53,026 nt of DNA from CAVDHB01 sp963608705. GTDB taxonomy: Bacteria > Bacteroidota > Bacteroidia > Bacteroidales > Bacteroidaceae. Both the position numbers and the translations under genes were made by a program. The notes under the pieces were generated by a model. The model saw only the letters and a program-made list of their open reading frames with translations. It ran no database searches and was not told where the DNA came from. Position 1 is the stretch's first letter. Each line of letters starts with the position of its first letter. Of the stretch, positions 26,370 through 36,132 are shown in pieces. The stretch spans positions 1 through 53,026 of the forward strand of contig CAVDHB010000022.1 in assembly GCA_963608705.1 (NCBI GenBank), in the 5' to 3' direction.

Positions 26370-29306
26370 ATGAAAAGTCTATTTATTCTGTTCACCTCCG
26401 TGGCTCTTATGGATGTGTGTCCGGCTTTCGCCCAGCAACAGATTGTGCGGGGAAAGGTGATAGACGCACAGACGAAAGAGCCATTGATTGGAGTGGCTGT
26501 ACGGCAGGCTGGAAATCCAAAAGGTGTCGTTACAGACATTAATGGGGAGTATGCTGTACCGCTGATTGGGGGGGGTAAAACAACGGCTCTCACGTTCTCC
26601 TATGTGGGTATGCAGCCGTTTACGCAGACTGTCACCCCAGGTCAAGGGGAGCTTAATGTGTCACTCCAGCCAGACTCCAAGCAAATTGACGAAGTGGTTG
26701 TCGTGGCGTACGGTACACGAAAGAAGGGAACCATCGCGGGTTCCGTCGCTTCCATCAAGGCGGACGCAATTGCCGATGTGCCGACTGCCGGTTTCGACCA
26801 GGCGTTGCAGGGAAAGGCTACGGGCCTTTCCGTGATTTCTAATTCGGGTGAGCCGAGTGAAGCGGCCACCTTCACCATCCGTGGTGTCAATTCTATCAAT
26901 TCAGGTACTTCACCGTTGTTCATTCTGGACGGAGTACCCATTAATTCTTCTGACTTCAATACCATCAGTCCGAACGACATTGAATCCGTCTCGGTATTGA
27001 AGGACGCTTCTTCCACTTCTATCTATGGTGCGCGTGCGGCGAATGGCGTGGTGGTCATCACTACGAAAAGAGGTCGTGCGGCTGACAAGGCGAAAGTGAC
27101 GTTGAGGGCGCAATACGGCTTCTCACAGCTGGCCAAAGGCAAGTGGGACTTGATGAACACGTCGGAGCGTATCCAGTATGAGAAAGAGATAGGGTTGGAC
27201 GCAGGGAAAGACTACAGCTTATTGAGCCGGACGAATGTCAATTGGCTGGACGAAGTGTTCAACGATGCGGCACCGCTTCAGAATTATGAGCTGTCCGTAA
27301 GTGGCGCGACTGACAAGACGAACTATTTCGTGTCGGGAAGCTACTTTGACCAGGATGGTATTACGGTGGGGTCTTCCTTCACTCGTTACAATTTCCGCAC
27401 TAATGCGGAGGCCAAGTTGAAAAATTGGCTGAAAGTGGGCACGAACTCCATGTTCTCCTATGAGAACACACAGAAAGCGGAGCAGGGAGAGTACTATATG
27501 AATTCCCCTATTTCGGGTGCGCATTTCATGTTGCCTTACTGGAATCCGTACAAGGAGGATGGCTCGCTGGCTTCTGTCAGTGACGGTTCATGGAAAGGAA
27601 CGGGAGAGAATCCGTTGGAATGGATGGCCAACAATCCCGTGAAATACAAGAAATACAAGGTGATGTCCACGGTGTTCGCCGAGGTGACTCCGATTCAAGG
27701 ATTGAAGATTCGTTCTCAGTTCGGGGTGGATTTCTCTCATCAGGCGGCTTATATGCAGTCCATGCCCAGCTACTTGCCCAACAGCGGAAGCGGAGCTGCG
27801 GGCAGAAGCAACACCGATATGTTGCAGCTGACCATCACGAATACGGTGGACTATCAGTTTATGGTGAAGAATCTCCATTCTTTCCATTTTATGGTAGGAC
27901 AGGAAGGCGTGGACTTCCATCAAGAGGGTTTCACGGTAAGCACCGCCGGTCAAGGCAATGATTACTTGACCAATGTGACTTCCGGAACACGTGCTTCCCG
28001 TTGGTCGGATGCCACCTCTGAATACGCTTACCTTTCTTTCTTCGGACGGGGTGAGTACAATTATGACAACCGTTATTATGCGGATTTCTCCGTGCGTACG
28101 GACGCTTCTTCCCGTTTCGGAAAAGACGGACGATGGGCGGGGTTCTGGTCTGTCGGCTTGATGTGGAACGCCCGCAAGGAGAAGTTCCTTTCAGGGTTGG
28201 ACTGGCTGACGAACGCACAGGTGAGTTTCAGTACGGGTACGTCGGGAAACTCTTCCATACCTAACTATGACCACTTGGCCTTGGTAGGCGGTGGATTGGA
28301 TTATATGGGAGATGCCGGCCTTGCTCCTATGCAGCGAGGAAACGAACAATTGAGTTGGGAGAAACTCTGGACGAACAACCTCGCTTTCCATCTCGGCTTC
28401 TGGAACTTGGTGAACCTGGATTTGGAGTTCTATTACAAGAAGACCACCAATATGCTGATGGAAGTGCCCACTTCCTATTCAGACGGCGGATATGGCTTCC
28501 GTTGGGACAATGTGGGTGCCATGGTCAATAAGGGTGTCGAGCTTTCTGCCGATGTGACATTGCTGCGGACGAAGGATTTCAGCTGGTCTGTGAACGCCAA
28601 TGTGTCGTTTAATGACAACAAGCTGACCGCACTTTATAACGGAGTGCAGGAATACACGCTCAGCTCCACGGCCACGAAGCTGGTGGTGGGACGCAATGTC
28701 CGTGAGTTCTTCCTGGTGCGTTATGCGGGAGTGAACCCGGCTAACGGAGACCCGTTATGGTACACGAAGGACGGACAGATTACCAACGAGTATAACGAGA
28801 ACGACCGGGTGATGTTGAACAAGAGTTTCTTGGCCGACTGGCAGGGAGGCTTCGGTACAAATCTTTCCTGGAAGGGCGTTTCCCTTGCGGCGCAGTTCTC
28901 TTGGGTGGGCAAACGTTATATGTTCAACAACGACCGGGTCTTCGAGGAGAGCAACGGACTGTACTCATCCTATAACCAGTCTCGCCGTTTGCTGTATGAC
29001 CGTTGGAAGCAACCGGGCGATGTGACAGACATACCTCGTAATGGCGTGTCTCCGCAGATGGACTCCCGCTTCTTGGAGAACGCTTCATTCCTCCGTTTGA
29101 AGAACGTGACGTTGTCCTACAGTCTGCCGCAAACGTGGTTGAAGAAGAGTAAGTTCTTCACTTCGGCTCGTGTGTATGCGCAGGGACAGAACCTGCTTAC
29201 GTTCACGGGATTCAGCGGACTGGATCCTGAAAGTAACTCGAATATGTATCGAGCGCAGTATCCGGCTTCCCGGCAATACAGCTTCGGAGTTGAAATCACC
29301 TTTTAA
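26370..29306 (+). CDS. SusC/RagA-family TonB-dependent transporter
   Basis: A 978-residue outer-membrane beta-barrel. A signal peptide ends at PAFAQQQ. A carboxypeptidase-regulatory-like domain follows (RGKVIDAQTKEPLIGV, about 27-105), then the TonB-box-like EVVVVAYG, the plug (TIAGSVASIKADAIADVP through FILDGVPI, SVLKDASSTSIYGARAANGVVVITTK) and the barrel, ending in YSFGVEITF with a terminal aromatic. There is no STN domain. It pairs with the SusD gene three bases downstream and should import a bound ligand powered by TonB. Codons 67-69 lie in a run of eight G (26568-26575), a likely slippage site. ATG 26370 starts the signal peptide; longer frames run into the leader and cross the promoter. 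Confidence 0.94.
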   Translation: MKSLFILFTSVALMDVCPAFAQQQIVRGKVIDAQTKEPLIGVAVRQAGNPKGVVTDINGEYAVPLIGGGKTTALTFSYVGMQPFTQTVTPGQGELNVSLQPDSKQIDEVVVVAYGTRKKGTIAGSVASIKADAIADVPTAGFDQALQGKATGLSVISNSGEPSEAATFTIRGVNSINSGTSPLFILDGVPINSSDFNTISPNDIESVSVLKDASSTSIYGARAANGVVVITTKRGRAADKAKVTLRAQYGFSQLAKGKWDLMNTSERIQYEKEIGLDAGKDYSLLSRTNVNWLDEVFNDAAPLQNYELSVSGATDKTNYFVSGSYFDQDGITVGSSFTRYNFRTNAEAKLKNWLKVGTNSMFSYENTQKAEQGEYYMNSPISGAHFMLPYWNPYKEDGSLASVSDGSWKGTGENPLEWMANNPVKYKKYKVMSTVFAEVTPIQGLKIRSQFGVDFSHQAAYMQSMPSYLPNSGSGAAGRSNTDMLQLTITNTVDYQFMVKNLHSFHFMVGQEGVDFHQEGFTVSTAGQGNDYLTNVTSGTRASRWSDATSEYAYLSFFGRGEYNYDNRYYADFSVRTDASSRFGKDGRWAGFWSVGLMWNARKEKFLSGLDWLTNAQVSFSTGTSGNSSIPNYDHLALVGGGLDYMGDAGLAPMQRGNEQLSWEKLWTNNLAFHLGFWNLVNLDLEFYYKKTTNMLMEVPTSYSDGGYGFRWDNVGAMVNKGVELSADVTLLRTKDFSWSVNANVSFNDNKLTALYNGVQEYTLSSTATKLVVGRNVREFFLVRYAGVNPANGDPLWYTKDGQITNEYNENDRVMLNKSFLADWQGGFGTNLSWKGVSLAAQFSWVGKRYMFNNDRVFEESNGLYSSYNQSRRLLYDRWKQPGDVTDIPRNGVSPQMDSRFLENASFLRLKNVTLSYSLPQTWLKKSKFFTSARVYAQGQNLLTFTGFSGLDPESNSNMYRAQYPASRQYSFGVEITF

Positions 29307-29309
29307 CGC

Positions 29310-30884
29310 ATGAGTGACTTTATGAAATTATCAAGATTAAATTATATAGTATTGTTGGCGGCACTGTCTCTTTCCTCCACTTCCTGTCTGGACAAGTATC
29401 CGGAGGATTCCATACCGGACGGAAAGGCGGTGACCTCTGCCAAGGATGTGAATGAACTGGTCATCGGTTTGTACTCATCGTTCAAAAGCAGTTACTTGTA
29501 CAGCGGCCAGCTTACCCTCCTGCCTGACTTGCAAACCGACTTGGCGTATGCCGTGGATGGATACAGCAACGTCTATGGAGATATTTGGAGATGGAACTTG
29601 CTGACAGACAACAATGATATTGAGGGTGTGTACGGCTCCTTGAATACCGTGGTGGGGCAGGCCAACTACATATTGGAAAACACGGCGAAGATAGAGAGCA
29701 AGGTAAACGACGATGACTATGACAAACTGCAAAGCTACAAGGGAGAAGCTTATTTTGCCCGTGCGTTGGCGAATGCAGAACTGATCAAATTGTTTTGCCC
29801 TTCTTATAAAGCGAACGGGGCGGACAAGCAGTTGGGCATCGTGCTTTCAAAGAGTTATTACCAATCGCCGGAGTTGAAGCGTGCTTCGCTGAAAGACTCC
29901 TATGCTTTCGTGCTGGAGGATTTGGCCAAGGCCAAGGAATTGCTCAAGATAGACGAGGATGATAACTCTTCGGTCTACAATCTGCCTTATTTCAGCGAAT
30001 ATACGGTAGATGCCTTGTATGCCCGTGTATATCTTTATATGGGAGACTGGGCGAATGCGGTGAAGTATTCTTCAGAGATTATCGACAGCGGGAAGTTCGG
30101 ATTGGCCAGTGTTTCGCAAATGTACACAAGTTCCACTTCCTACTTCCGGTATATGTGGCAGTATGGCGATTCGCCCGAAACCATTTGGAAAGTGGGTTTC
30201 ACCACGACTTCTTACGGTGGCGCGTTGGGAAAGGCGTTCTTCAACACGGTGCCGCCCAGCAACTATAAACCGGATTATGTGCCGGCACAATGGGTGTTGA
30301 ATCTGTATCAGAGCGGCGACTTGCGTGCGGATACCTATTTCCAGACAGTGACCACAGGATATGACAGTCATTTCCAATGGCCGTTGTTGGCGAAATATTT
30401 CGGCAATCAGGACTTCTTGAACATCAACATGTATGGCGTATGTCGTCCGCATGTGTTCAGATTGGCGGAACAGTACTTGATTCGTGCGGAAGCATATTGC
30501 CGCTTGGGGAATTACGGAAATGCGTCCAAGGACTTGACTACTTTGGCCAATGCGCGCTATGGCTCCACGGATTCCAATGGCAATGTGAGCAGTGCGAATG
30601 TATCCGTGTCCGTGAACGAAAGCAACTGGTTCCAGACAATCAATGAGGAGCGTGTGAGAGAACTGTATATGGAGGGATTCCGTTTGCAGGACTTGAAACG
30701 CTGGTGTGCGGATGGGCTGATTAAAGGCACTGCGTTCAAGCGCACTCCCCAGTTGCAGTCACTCCCCATGGGCAGCAGTCTGGAAATCAAGGCGAACGAC
30801 CCGAGAATGGTATGGCCTATCCCTAAACATGAGATAGACCTTCCCGGAAGTCATATTGAGCAGAACGAAGGATATACAAAATAG
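29310..30884 (+). CDS. SusD/RagB-family surface lipoprotein
   Basis: A 524-residue lipoprotein; the signal peptide carries a lipobox ending SSTSC, with Cys near residue 27. The SusD fold is shown by YKGEAYFARALANAELIKLF (TPR helices), SYYQSPELKRASLKDSYAFVLEDLAKAKELL and the C-terminal ERVRELYMEGFRLQDLKRW. It forms the lid of the SusC barrel and first contacts the ligand. It starts three bases after the susC stop; ATG 29322 is an equally good start. Ligand type is not deducible from this protein alone; see the downstream peptidases. Confidence 0.94.
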   Translation: MSDFMKLSRLNYIVLLAALSLSSTSCLDKYPEDSIPDGKAVTSAKDVNELVIGLYSSFKSSYLYSGQLTLLPDLQTDLAYAVDGYSNVYGDIWRWNLLTDNNDIEGVYGSLNTVVGQANYILENTAKIESKVNDDDYDKLQSYKGEAYFARALANAELIKLFCPSYKANGADKQLGIVLSKSYYQSPELKRASLKDSYAFVLEDLAKAKELLKIDEDDNSSVYNLPYFSEYTVDALYARVYLYMGDWANAVKYSSEIIDSGKFGLASVSQMYTSSTSYFRYMWQYGDSPETIWKVGFTTTSYGGALGKAFFNTVPPSNYKPDYVPAQWVLNLYQSGDLRADTYFQTVTTGYDSHFQWPLLAKYFGNQDFLNINMYGVCRPHVFRLAEQYLIRAEAYCRLGNYGNASKDLTTLANARYGSTDSNGNVSSANVSVSVNESNWFQTINEERVRELYMEGFRLQDLKRWCADGLIKGTAFKRTPQLQSLPMGSSLEIKANDPRMVWPIPKHEIDLPGSHIEQNEGYTK

Positions 30885-30892
30885 ACAGCGAT

Positions 30893-31777
30893 ATGAGACG
30901 GATAAAACAACTAATATTCGGATGCGTTTCCTTGTGTGTCGCCTTGTGCGGACTCACGGGATGTGAGGAGGAAAGAACGGTGTACACTGGGCCTGACCAT
31001 GTGATGTTCGCCGACTCGGTGCAGACCATCGCCATCCAGAACAGCGAGGATTTCCATGACATCCTGATTAGCACGATGGAGACCGCTGACCACGACCGTC
31101 ATTACGGTGTGGAAGTCGTGGCGAAGCAAACAAATGCCATCGAGGGATTGCATTATCAGATAGAGTCTAACACAGTGACAGTAAAGGCTGGACAGCGTAC
31201 CGCCGCCTTTCGTGTGAAGGGACTTTACGAGAATATAGACGACACGGACTCGTTGGGATTGACTCTTCGTCTGGTGAACAAAGACCAGACATGGAATCTC
31301 TATGGCGACCAGGCGAAAGTGACATTACGCAAAGTGTGTCCTTTCAATTGGGACACGTTTACGGGATGGTGTCGAGTGAAATCCCAGTACTTTACGGATT
31401 ATATGCCGACTACTTCAGAACGTTATGTACGGACGGTGAAAGGAGCGGAGGAGAACACGATTATCCTGAAGAATTTCTTCTATGACGGATATGACTTGAA
31501 ACTTCACTTGAATGCCAAGGAACCGCTTGAACCTGCGCTTGAGATGGAGGACGGACAGAAACTGGGTACGACGGGAGAGGCGTTCGGTACTATTTATGGT
31601 GACGGCTTCTTGAGAATGCAGTCCACGCCTACCGCCACTTCTTTCTTCAACGAGTGTCAGCATTATGCTATCCTGTATTCCACCATCTATGTAGACGGAA
31701 GGGGTACGGTGGGTACCTATCTGACCACGCTGGAGTGGATTTCCGATGCGGAGGCAGAGGCTAACGGAGCGAAATAA
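30893..31777 (+). CDS. SusCD-accessory lipoprotein (DUF4984-like)
   Basis: A 294-residue lipoprotein with lipobox LTGC. The N-terminal half (TVYTGPDHVMFADS, NAIEGLHYQI, TVTVKAGQRTAAFRVKG) reads like a Calx-beta or DUF4843 sandwich; the second half (FTGWCRVKSQYFTDYM) matches what I recall as DUF4984. I recall a similar gene order, SusC-SusD plus two accessory lipoproteins, in the Bacteroides thetaiotaomicron BT2264-BT2261 complex, which carried bound peptide in crystals. That comparison is from memory. It begins 8 bases after susD and is surely co-transcribed. Confidence 0.75.
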   Translation: MRRIKQLIFGCVSLCVALCGLTGCEEERTVYTGPDHVMFADSVQTIAIQNSEDFHDILISTMETADHDRHYGVEVVAKQTNAIEGLHYQIESNTVTVKAGQRTAAFRVKGLYENIDDTDSLGLTLRLVNKDQTWNLYGDQAKVTLRKVCPFNWDTFTGWCRVKSQYFTDYMPTTSERYVRTVKGAEENTIILKNFFYDGYDLKLHLNAKEPLEPALEMEDGQKLGTTGEAFGTIYGDGFLRMQSTPTATSFFNECQHYAILYSTIYVDGRGTVGTYLTTLEWISDAEAEANGAK

Positions 31778-31797
31778 TCAATGAGCATAGATTAAAA

Positions 31798-33459
31798 ATG
31801 AATACAATATTTTCAATAAGACAATGGGCGAGATGGGCGTTGCTCCTGTTGATGGGAGTGATGGTGTGCACGGCTTGTTCCGATGATAACGAGGGTGGAG
31901 GCGTTAAGCCTGCATTCCCCGGTCCTTTTGCCTTGCAGTGCAGTCCGAAGGATGGGAAGCCGGGTGAGGTTTCTTTCCAAATGCACGCCGATGGTGACTG
32001 GTTGTTGAATGCGGACAGAATATGGTGTCAGTTCAAGGACAAGGATGGCAATGTGGTACGTACACTATCAGGTGCCGCTGGAGACTATACGGTGACAGTG
32101 GTGGTGAACAGCGACGCACAGAATTTCAGTGACGCTACCGCCAACTTGCCTATGACTATGGCGGGATTCACGGATACGGTAGCCACGGTGAACCGTTCTC
32201 CGAAAGGTTATCAGGTTATCGCCTACAAAGACAAGGAGACGGAGGTCATCACGGCGCAAAACCCGGTGGCTTTCACGTATCGTCCGGGCGTGTTGGCATC
32301 CCAGACATTCCATGTAAAGGCCAACTTTGACTGGCAGATGGATGTGAAGAAGCTGCCGTCTTGGGTTACGGTCAATGCGGACGAGGATGGAAATCATCTG
32401 ACTGGCAAGGCAGGTGAGGTCGTAACGGTGAACGTGGATTTCAGCGAAGCCGCCAGCAAGGTGAACGCACAGAATGCCGTATTCCATTTATTAGACCGTG
32501 CGGGTGTGGAACACGCCACCATTCCAGTGACTTACAATGGAATGGGAGACATGGACATCGAGATTAACTCTGTGTTCAACCTTCGTCTCAGTATGGATGG
32601 ACAGTCTTACTGGACGGAGAATTCCACTACGGGCGATAAGGAGAACCAAGGAGAAGGTGCCTATAAGATAAAGGTGGCCGCCAAGGGTGAAATTGTGCCG
32701 TGCTATTTTGAGTACAAAACTGAATGGTCGGCATGGAATCCTATTCAGACACAATGGGGAATGCCTTCATGGTTCAATGTGGCTACGGACGCCAATGGCA
32801 AAGTAGTGGCAGACAAGGATGGAAATATCTCTTTCACGGTGGATGAAAACACCGCTGCTTCACGACAGGGTATGCTTGTGTTAGTGCCGAAGAAGTTCTT
32901 TGACGAGACACTGCAAGGCGATCCTACTAACCTCATTGTGGATGGCGGTGCAGGTTCGGACATTGACGAGAAGTATCAGCAGTATATTGCGGCGCAGTTC
33001 ACACAAGATGGCAACACAAGCACTGCGGGCGGTTTCAAGATAATGAATGGACAGACGTATGAGGAAATGTCCGTGGAATTGGGTAAGCTGAGCGACATGG
33101 GCTTAGATGATGAGACCTTGAAGGCCGAGTATGGAACTACCAATGCGTGGGTATGGTCAGCCAGCTCATTCCCGGAGTCTATCGTGATATTGCCGAATGG
33201 CTTTACGTCCAATGCAGATCCTTTCTTTGAATTGAAGAATGAGTGGAGCGGTATTGAGCCGGGAAGCACTACTTGGCCTTCTGCGGGTGTGACGCTTATT
33301 ATTGATAACGCCCAGATTGACGTGAACAAGCTGATGCAGGTACGCTTCCTTAACACGGATGGCTCTGTGTATGCGACTTTGGTATTTCAGAAGTTTGACG
33401 GACGTAAGCGGAATGCGCTGAAGATGCGCAAGGTTGTACGTAAAGTTCATAAACGCTAA
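31798..33459 (+). CDS. SusCD-accessory surface lipoprotein (DUF5003-like)
   Basis: A 553-residue lipoprotein with lipobox VCTAC. The rest is beta-rich with several immunoglobulin- or BACON-like modules, each with the alternating pattern FQMHADGDWLLNAD, FHVKANFDWQMDVKKLPSWVTV and FEYKTEWSAWNPIQTQWGMPSWFNV. I recall this family as DUF5003, found next to SusC/SusD pairs. It probably decorates the SusCD complex at the surface and helps hold ligand. A basic C-terminus (GRKRNALKMRKVVRKVHKR) is unusual. It lies 20 bases after the previous gene. Confidence 0.7.
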   Translation: MNTIFSIRQWARWALLLLMGVMVCTACSDDNEGGGVKPAFPGPFALQCSPKDGKPGEVSFQMHADGDWLLNADRIWCQFKDKDGNVVRTLSGAAGDYTVTVVVNSDAQNFSDATANLPMTMAGFTDTVATVNRSPKGYQVIAYKDKETEVITAQNPVAFTYRPGVLASQTFHVKANFDWQMDVKKLPSWVTVNADEDGNHLTGKAGEVVTVNVDFSEAASKVNAQNAVFHLLDRAGVEHATIPVTYNGMGDMDIEINSVFNLRLSMDGQSYWTENSTTGDKENQGEGAYKIKVAAKGEIVPCYFEYKTEWSAWNPIQTQWGMPSWFNVATDANGKVVADKDGNISFTVDENTAASRQGMLVLVPKKFFDETLQGDPTNLIVDGGAGSDIDEKYQQYIAAQFTQDGNTSTAGGFKIMNGQTYEEMSVELGKLSDMGLDDETLKAEYGTTNAWVWSASSFPESIVILPNGFTSNADPFFELKNEWSGIEPGSTTWPSAGVTLIIDNAQIDVNKLMQVRFLNTDGSVYATLVFQKFDGRKRNALKMRKVVRKVHKR

Positions 33460-33465
33460 ACAGAC

Positions 33466-36117
33466 ATGAAAATGAAGATATATAATATGCTAAAACGGTG
33501 TGTACTGCCGCTCGTGGCGTTGCTTTGTGTCATGGGACTTGCCATGAGCTGTTCCGATGATTATGCAGAGTTAAAGCCAGGGTACGGGTATGCGCAATTC
33601 AAGTTGTACAAGAGTGCGGACGCAAGCAATGCACCCGGAAACCCTATGACGAAAGCATTGGGGGATGACCGTCTGGACTCCATGTCGCAGGCCGCCAAAA
33701 TACAAGTAGTGCTGCTGCATGAGGGACAGACCGTGACACAAACGGTGGAGTTGGAGTCGTATGACGGTACTACGGCAGAATACGGACTGACCAGTGGCAA
33801 ACTGGAATTGCAGGCGGGCAGTTACACGTTGGTGGGCTTCTATCTCTTTGACAAGGCGGAGAACCAAATCTTGGCAGGAGAACCGAAACAACGGACGGAT
33901 TTCGTGGTGGAGGACGGTGGACTCACCGTGCAGTCCGTGGATGTGAACGCCTTGCATCGTGGACGGGTGCATTTCGCTTTGACAAAGGATTTGACTGAGT
34001 TCAAGACCAGCCGTGCGAGTGGCGGCACTTATCTGTTCAGTTCCGTAGGCTTTGTGGATGTCACCCTTGAGAATACCTACACGGGAAAGCAGACGGAATT
34101 CAAGAAGCTCAAAGTGAGCTATAAGGAGGAATACCGTATGGAGAACGGAAAAGCGTATACCTCTGGTGTGGGGGTGATTGACACGATTGTTTCTGTGGAG
34201 GCTGGTCCCTACCGTGTGGTACGCTATGCGACTCGTCCCAAAACAGACGCAAGCTCTACATTGGGTATCGTACAGGCCGACGATGAAACCCGTATAGGAA
34301 AGGATTTCAATGTGAAAGACAATGTGATTACGGATGCGGAAGTGCCTGTGACCATTCACAAGGCGGATGCGAATATCCAGGATTACTATGCGTTGAAAGA
34401 AATCTGGGATGGCTTGAAAGGACCTCAATGGAGCTTCAGTGGGGAGTCTTATCCCAAGGGGACGAATTGGAACTTCAATAAGGACATTGATATGTGGGGC
34501 GATCAACCAGGCGTGGCACTCAATGGCGAGGGGCGTGTGACCTCCTTGAACATTGGTGATTTCAATCCGCAAGGCGCAGTGCCGGCTGCTATCGGTAATT
34601 TGTCCGAGCTGACTATCCTGACCTTGGGTACGCACAATGACTTGATTGGCGGAGTGAATCCTTCCGCCGCCGTGAAAGGGCATGCCACGAAAGCGCAATT
34701 GGCCGCTATCCGTGCGGATTACTACAACCGGGTGTTGAAGCGTGCGCCAATGCAGGGCTTCTCCTCCGCTTTGATACTGGGCGAACAGCGTCATGATGAG
34801 AAACGGGGAGTGAAGCGTGACTATCGTCCCATCCGTCCGAAAGACGTGCAAGTGGGCGATTTGACAAACGGCATCACTTCCATCCCGGCTGAGGTCGGCA
34901 ACTTGACGAAACTGGAGCAGTTCTATGTGGCTAATGGTAAGGTGGCAGACCTTCCTTCCACATTGAGTCAGTTGCAGAATTGCCGTGATGTGGAGGTGTA
35001 CAACTGTCCTTTCATGAAGAAAGTGCCTGCGGTGCTGGCGAATATGCCGAATATGGAGGCGTTGAACTTCGCCATGAATCCGCAAATCTCTTCTGCTGAT
35101 ATTGTAAGTGGCATGAAAACCATTGCTAATGGGGCAGCGGGAAAGACCTTGCAGATTCTTTACATGGGGCATAATAACATGACGGAGATTCCCGCCGAGT
35201 TCAGTAAGATGAAGAAGATGGGTAAGATTGACTTCACTTACAATAAGATTAAGACCGTTCATCCGTTTGGCACGGACGTGAACTTGGTGCAGGTGACTAT
35301 GGATCACAATCAGATAGAGACGATTCCTTCGAACTTCTGTGGAGTGGAGGATGTGGAAGAGTTCACTTTCTCCTACAACAAGTTGAAGAAATTCCCGAAT
35401 ATCTTCGATGCAAAATCAGCGTATGTGATTTCCAGCGTGGACTTCTCTTTCAACCAGATTGATGGTTTCGACGGTGCGGCTTCGCTGAGCGGTGTGGGGA
35501 GTTTCAAGGGAGTGAATGCTTCTGAGATAAACTTGTCTTACAACCGTCTGACGGCCTTCCCTTCTGTGATATTCAAGACGAATTCTCCGGTGGCGCAGTT
35601 AGGATTGGCGGGTAACCAGATCAGTTCTTTCACCAATAAAGACGTGGAAGGAAAGAAACTCAATTATCTGTCCTCCTTGGACTTGAGCTATAATCACTTG
35701 AGTGAGCTTCCTTCTCGTTTCGAGGCGACGTATTTCCCGTATCTCTATGGTATTGACTTGAGTTACAACCGTTTCAAAAACTTCCAGTTTGTGCCGTTGA
35801 ACATCGCCAACCTGACAGTTTACTCTTTCCGTTATCAGCGAGATGCGAACGGAAACCGTATCATGCGTGAATGGCCTACGGGTATCGCTCGGCATACAGG
35901 ACTGAGGGCGTTGTACTTGGGTGGCAATGACATCCGCCAAGTGCCGGAGACGGAGACCATTTCCTACTTGATTTACAACTTGGATATTTCGGACAATCCG
36001 AACATCTACATCAATGTGAAAGACGTGTGTCCTTATATCAAGAGTGGTGTATTCAAGTTGTATTACGACCGCACGCAGAATATCGTGGGGTGTGATGCCT
36101 TGACGTTGGATAAATAA
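33466..36117 (+). CDS. Leucine-rich-repeat surface lipoprotein with DUF4458-like N-terminus
   Basis: An 883-residue lipoprotein, lipobox AMSC. Residues about 30-290 form a beta-rich region resembling DUF4458. After a linker with KEIWDGLKGPQWSFSGESYPKGTNWNF, a long LRR domain (about 355-880) follows, with units such as LTILTLGTHNDLIGG, LQILYMGHNNMTEIPAEFSKM, SSLDLSYNHLSELPSRF and LRALYLGGNDIRQVPE. Such LRR domains bind proteins or peptides. Position in the SusCD locus suggests it captures substrate at the surface. The start may be 33466 or the second Met at 33472. Confidence 0.82.
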   Translation: MKMKIYNMLKRCVLPLVALLCVMGLAMSCSDDYAELKPGYGYAQFKLYKSADASNAPGNPMTKALGDDRLDSMSQAAKIQVVLLHEGQTVTQTVELESYDGTTAEYGLTSGKLELQAGSYTLVGFYLFDKAENQILAGEPKQRTDFVVEDGGLTVQSVDVNALHRGRVHFALTKDLTEFKTSRASGGTYLFSSVGFVDVTLENTYTGKQTEFKKLKVSYKEEYRMENGKAYTSGVGVIDTIVSVEAGPYRVVRYATRPKTDASSTLGIVQADDETRIGKDFNVKDNVITDAEVPVTIHKADANIQDYYALKEIWDGLKGPQWSFSGESYPKGTNWNFNKDIDMWGDQPGVALNGEGRVTSLNIGDFNPQGAVPAAIGNLSELTILTLGTHNDLIGGVNPSAAVKGHATKAQLAAIRADYYNRVLKRAPMQGFSSALILGEQRHDEKRGVKRDYRPIRPKDVQVGDLTNGITSIPAEVGNLTKLEQFYVANGKVADLPSTLSQLQNCRDVEVYNCPFMKKVPAVLANMPNMEALNFAMNPQISSADIVSGMKTIANGAAGKTLQILYMGHNNMTEIPAEFSKMKKMGKIDFTYNKIKTVHPFGTDVNLVQVTMDHNQIETIPSNFCGVEDVEEFTFSYNKLKKFPNIFDAKSAYVISSVDFSFNQIDGFDGAASLSGVGSFKGVNASEINLSYNRLTAFPSVIFKTNSPVAQLGLAGNQISSFTNKDVEGKKLNYLSSLDLSYNHLSELPSRFEATYFPYLYGIDLSYNRFKNFQFVPLNIANLTVYSFRYQRDANGNRIMREWPTGIARHTGLRALYLGGNDIRQVPETETISYLIYNLDISDNPNIYINVKDVCPYIKSGVFKLYYDRTQNIVGCDALTLDK

Positions 36118-36132
36118 TGAACGATGACAGAT

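Noticed and set aside
33571..35307. Very long - strand open frame (578 codons) opposite the LRR lipoprotein
   Set aside because: Its composition (His/Arg/Ile repeats spaced like the LRR on the other strand) shows it is the mirror of the repeats, not a gene.
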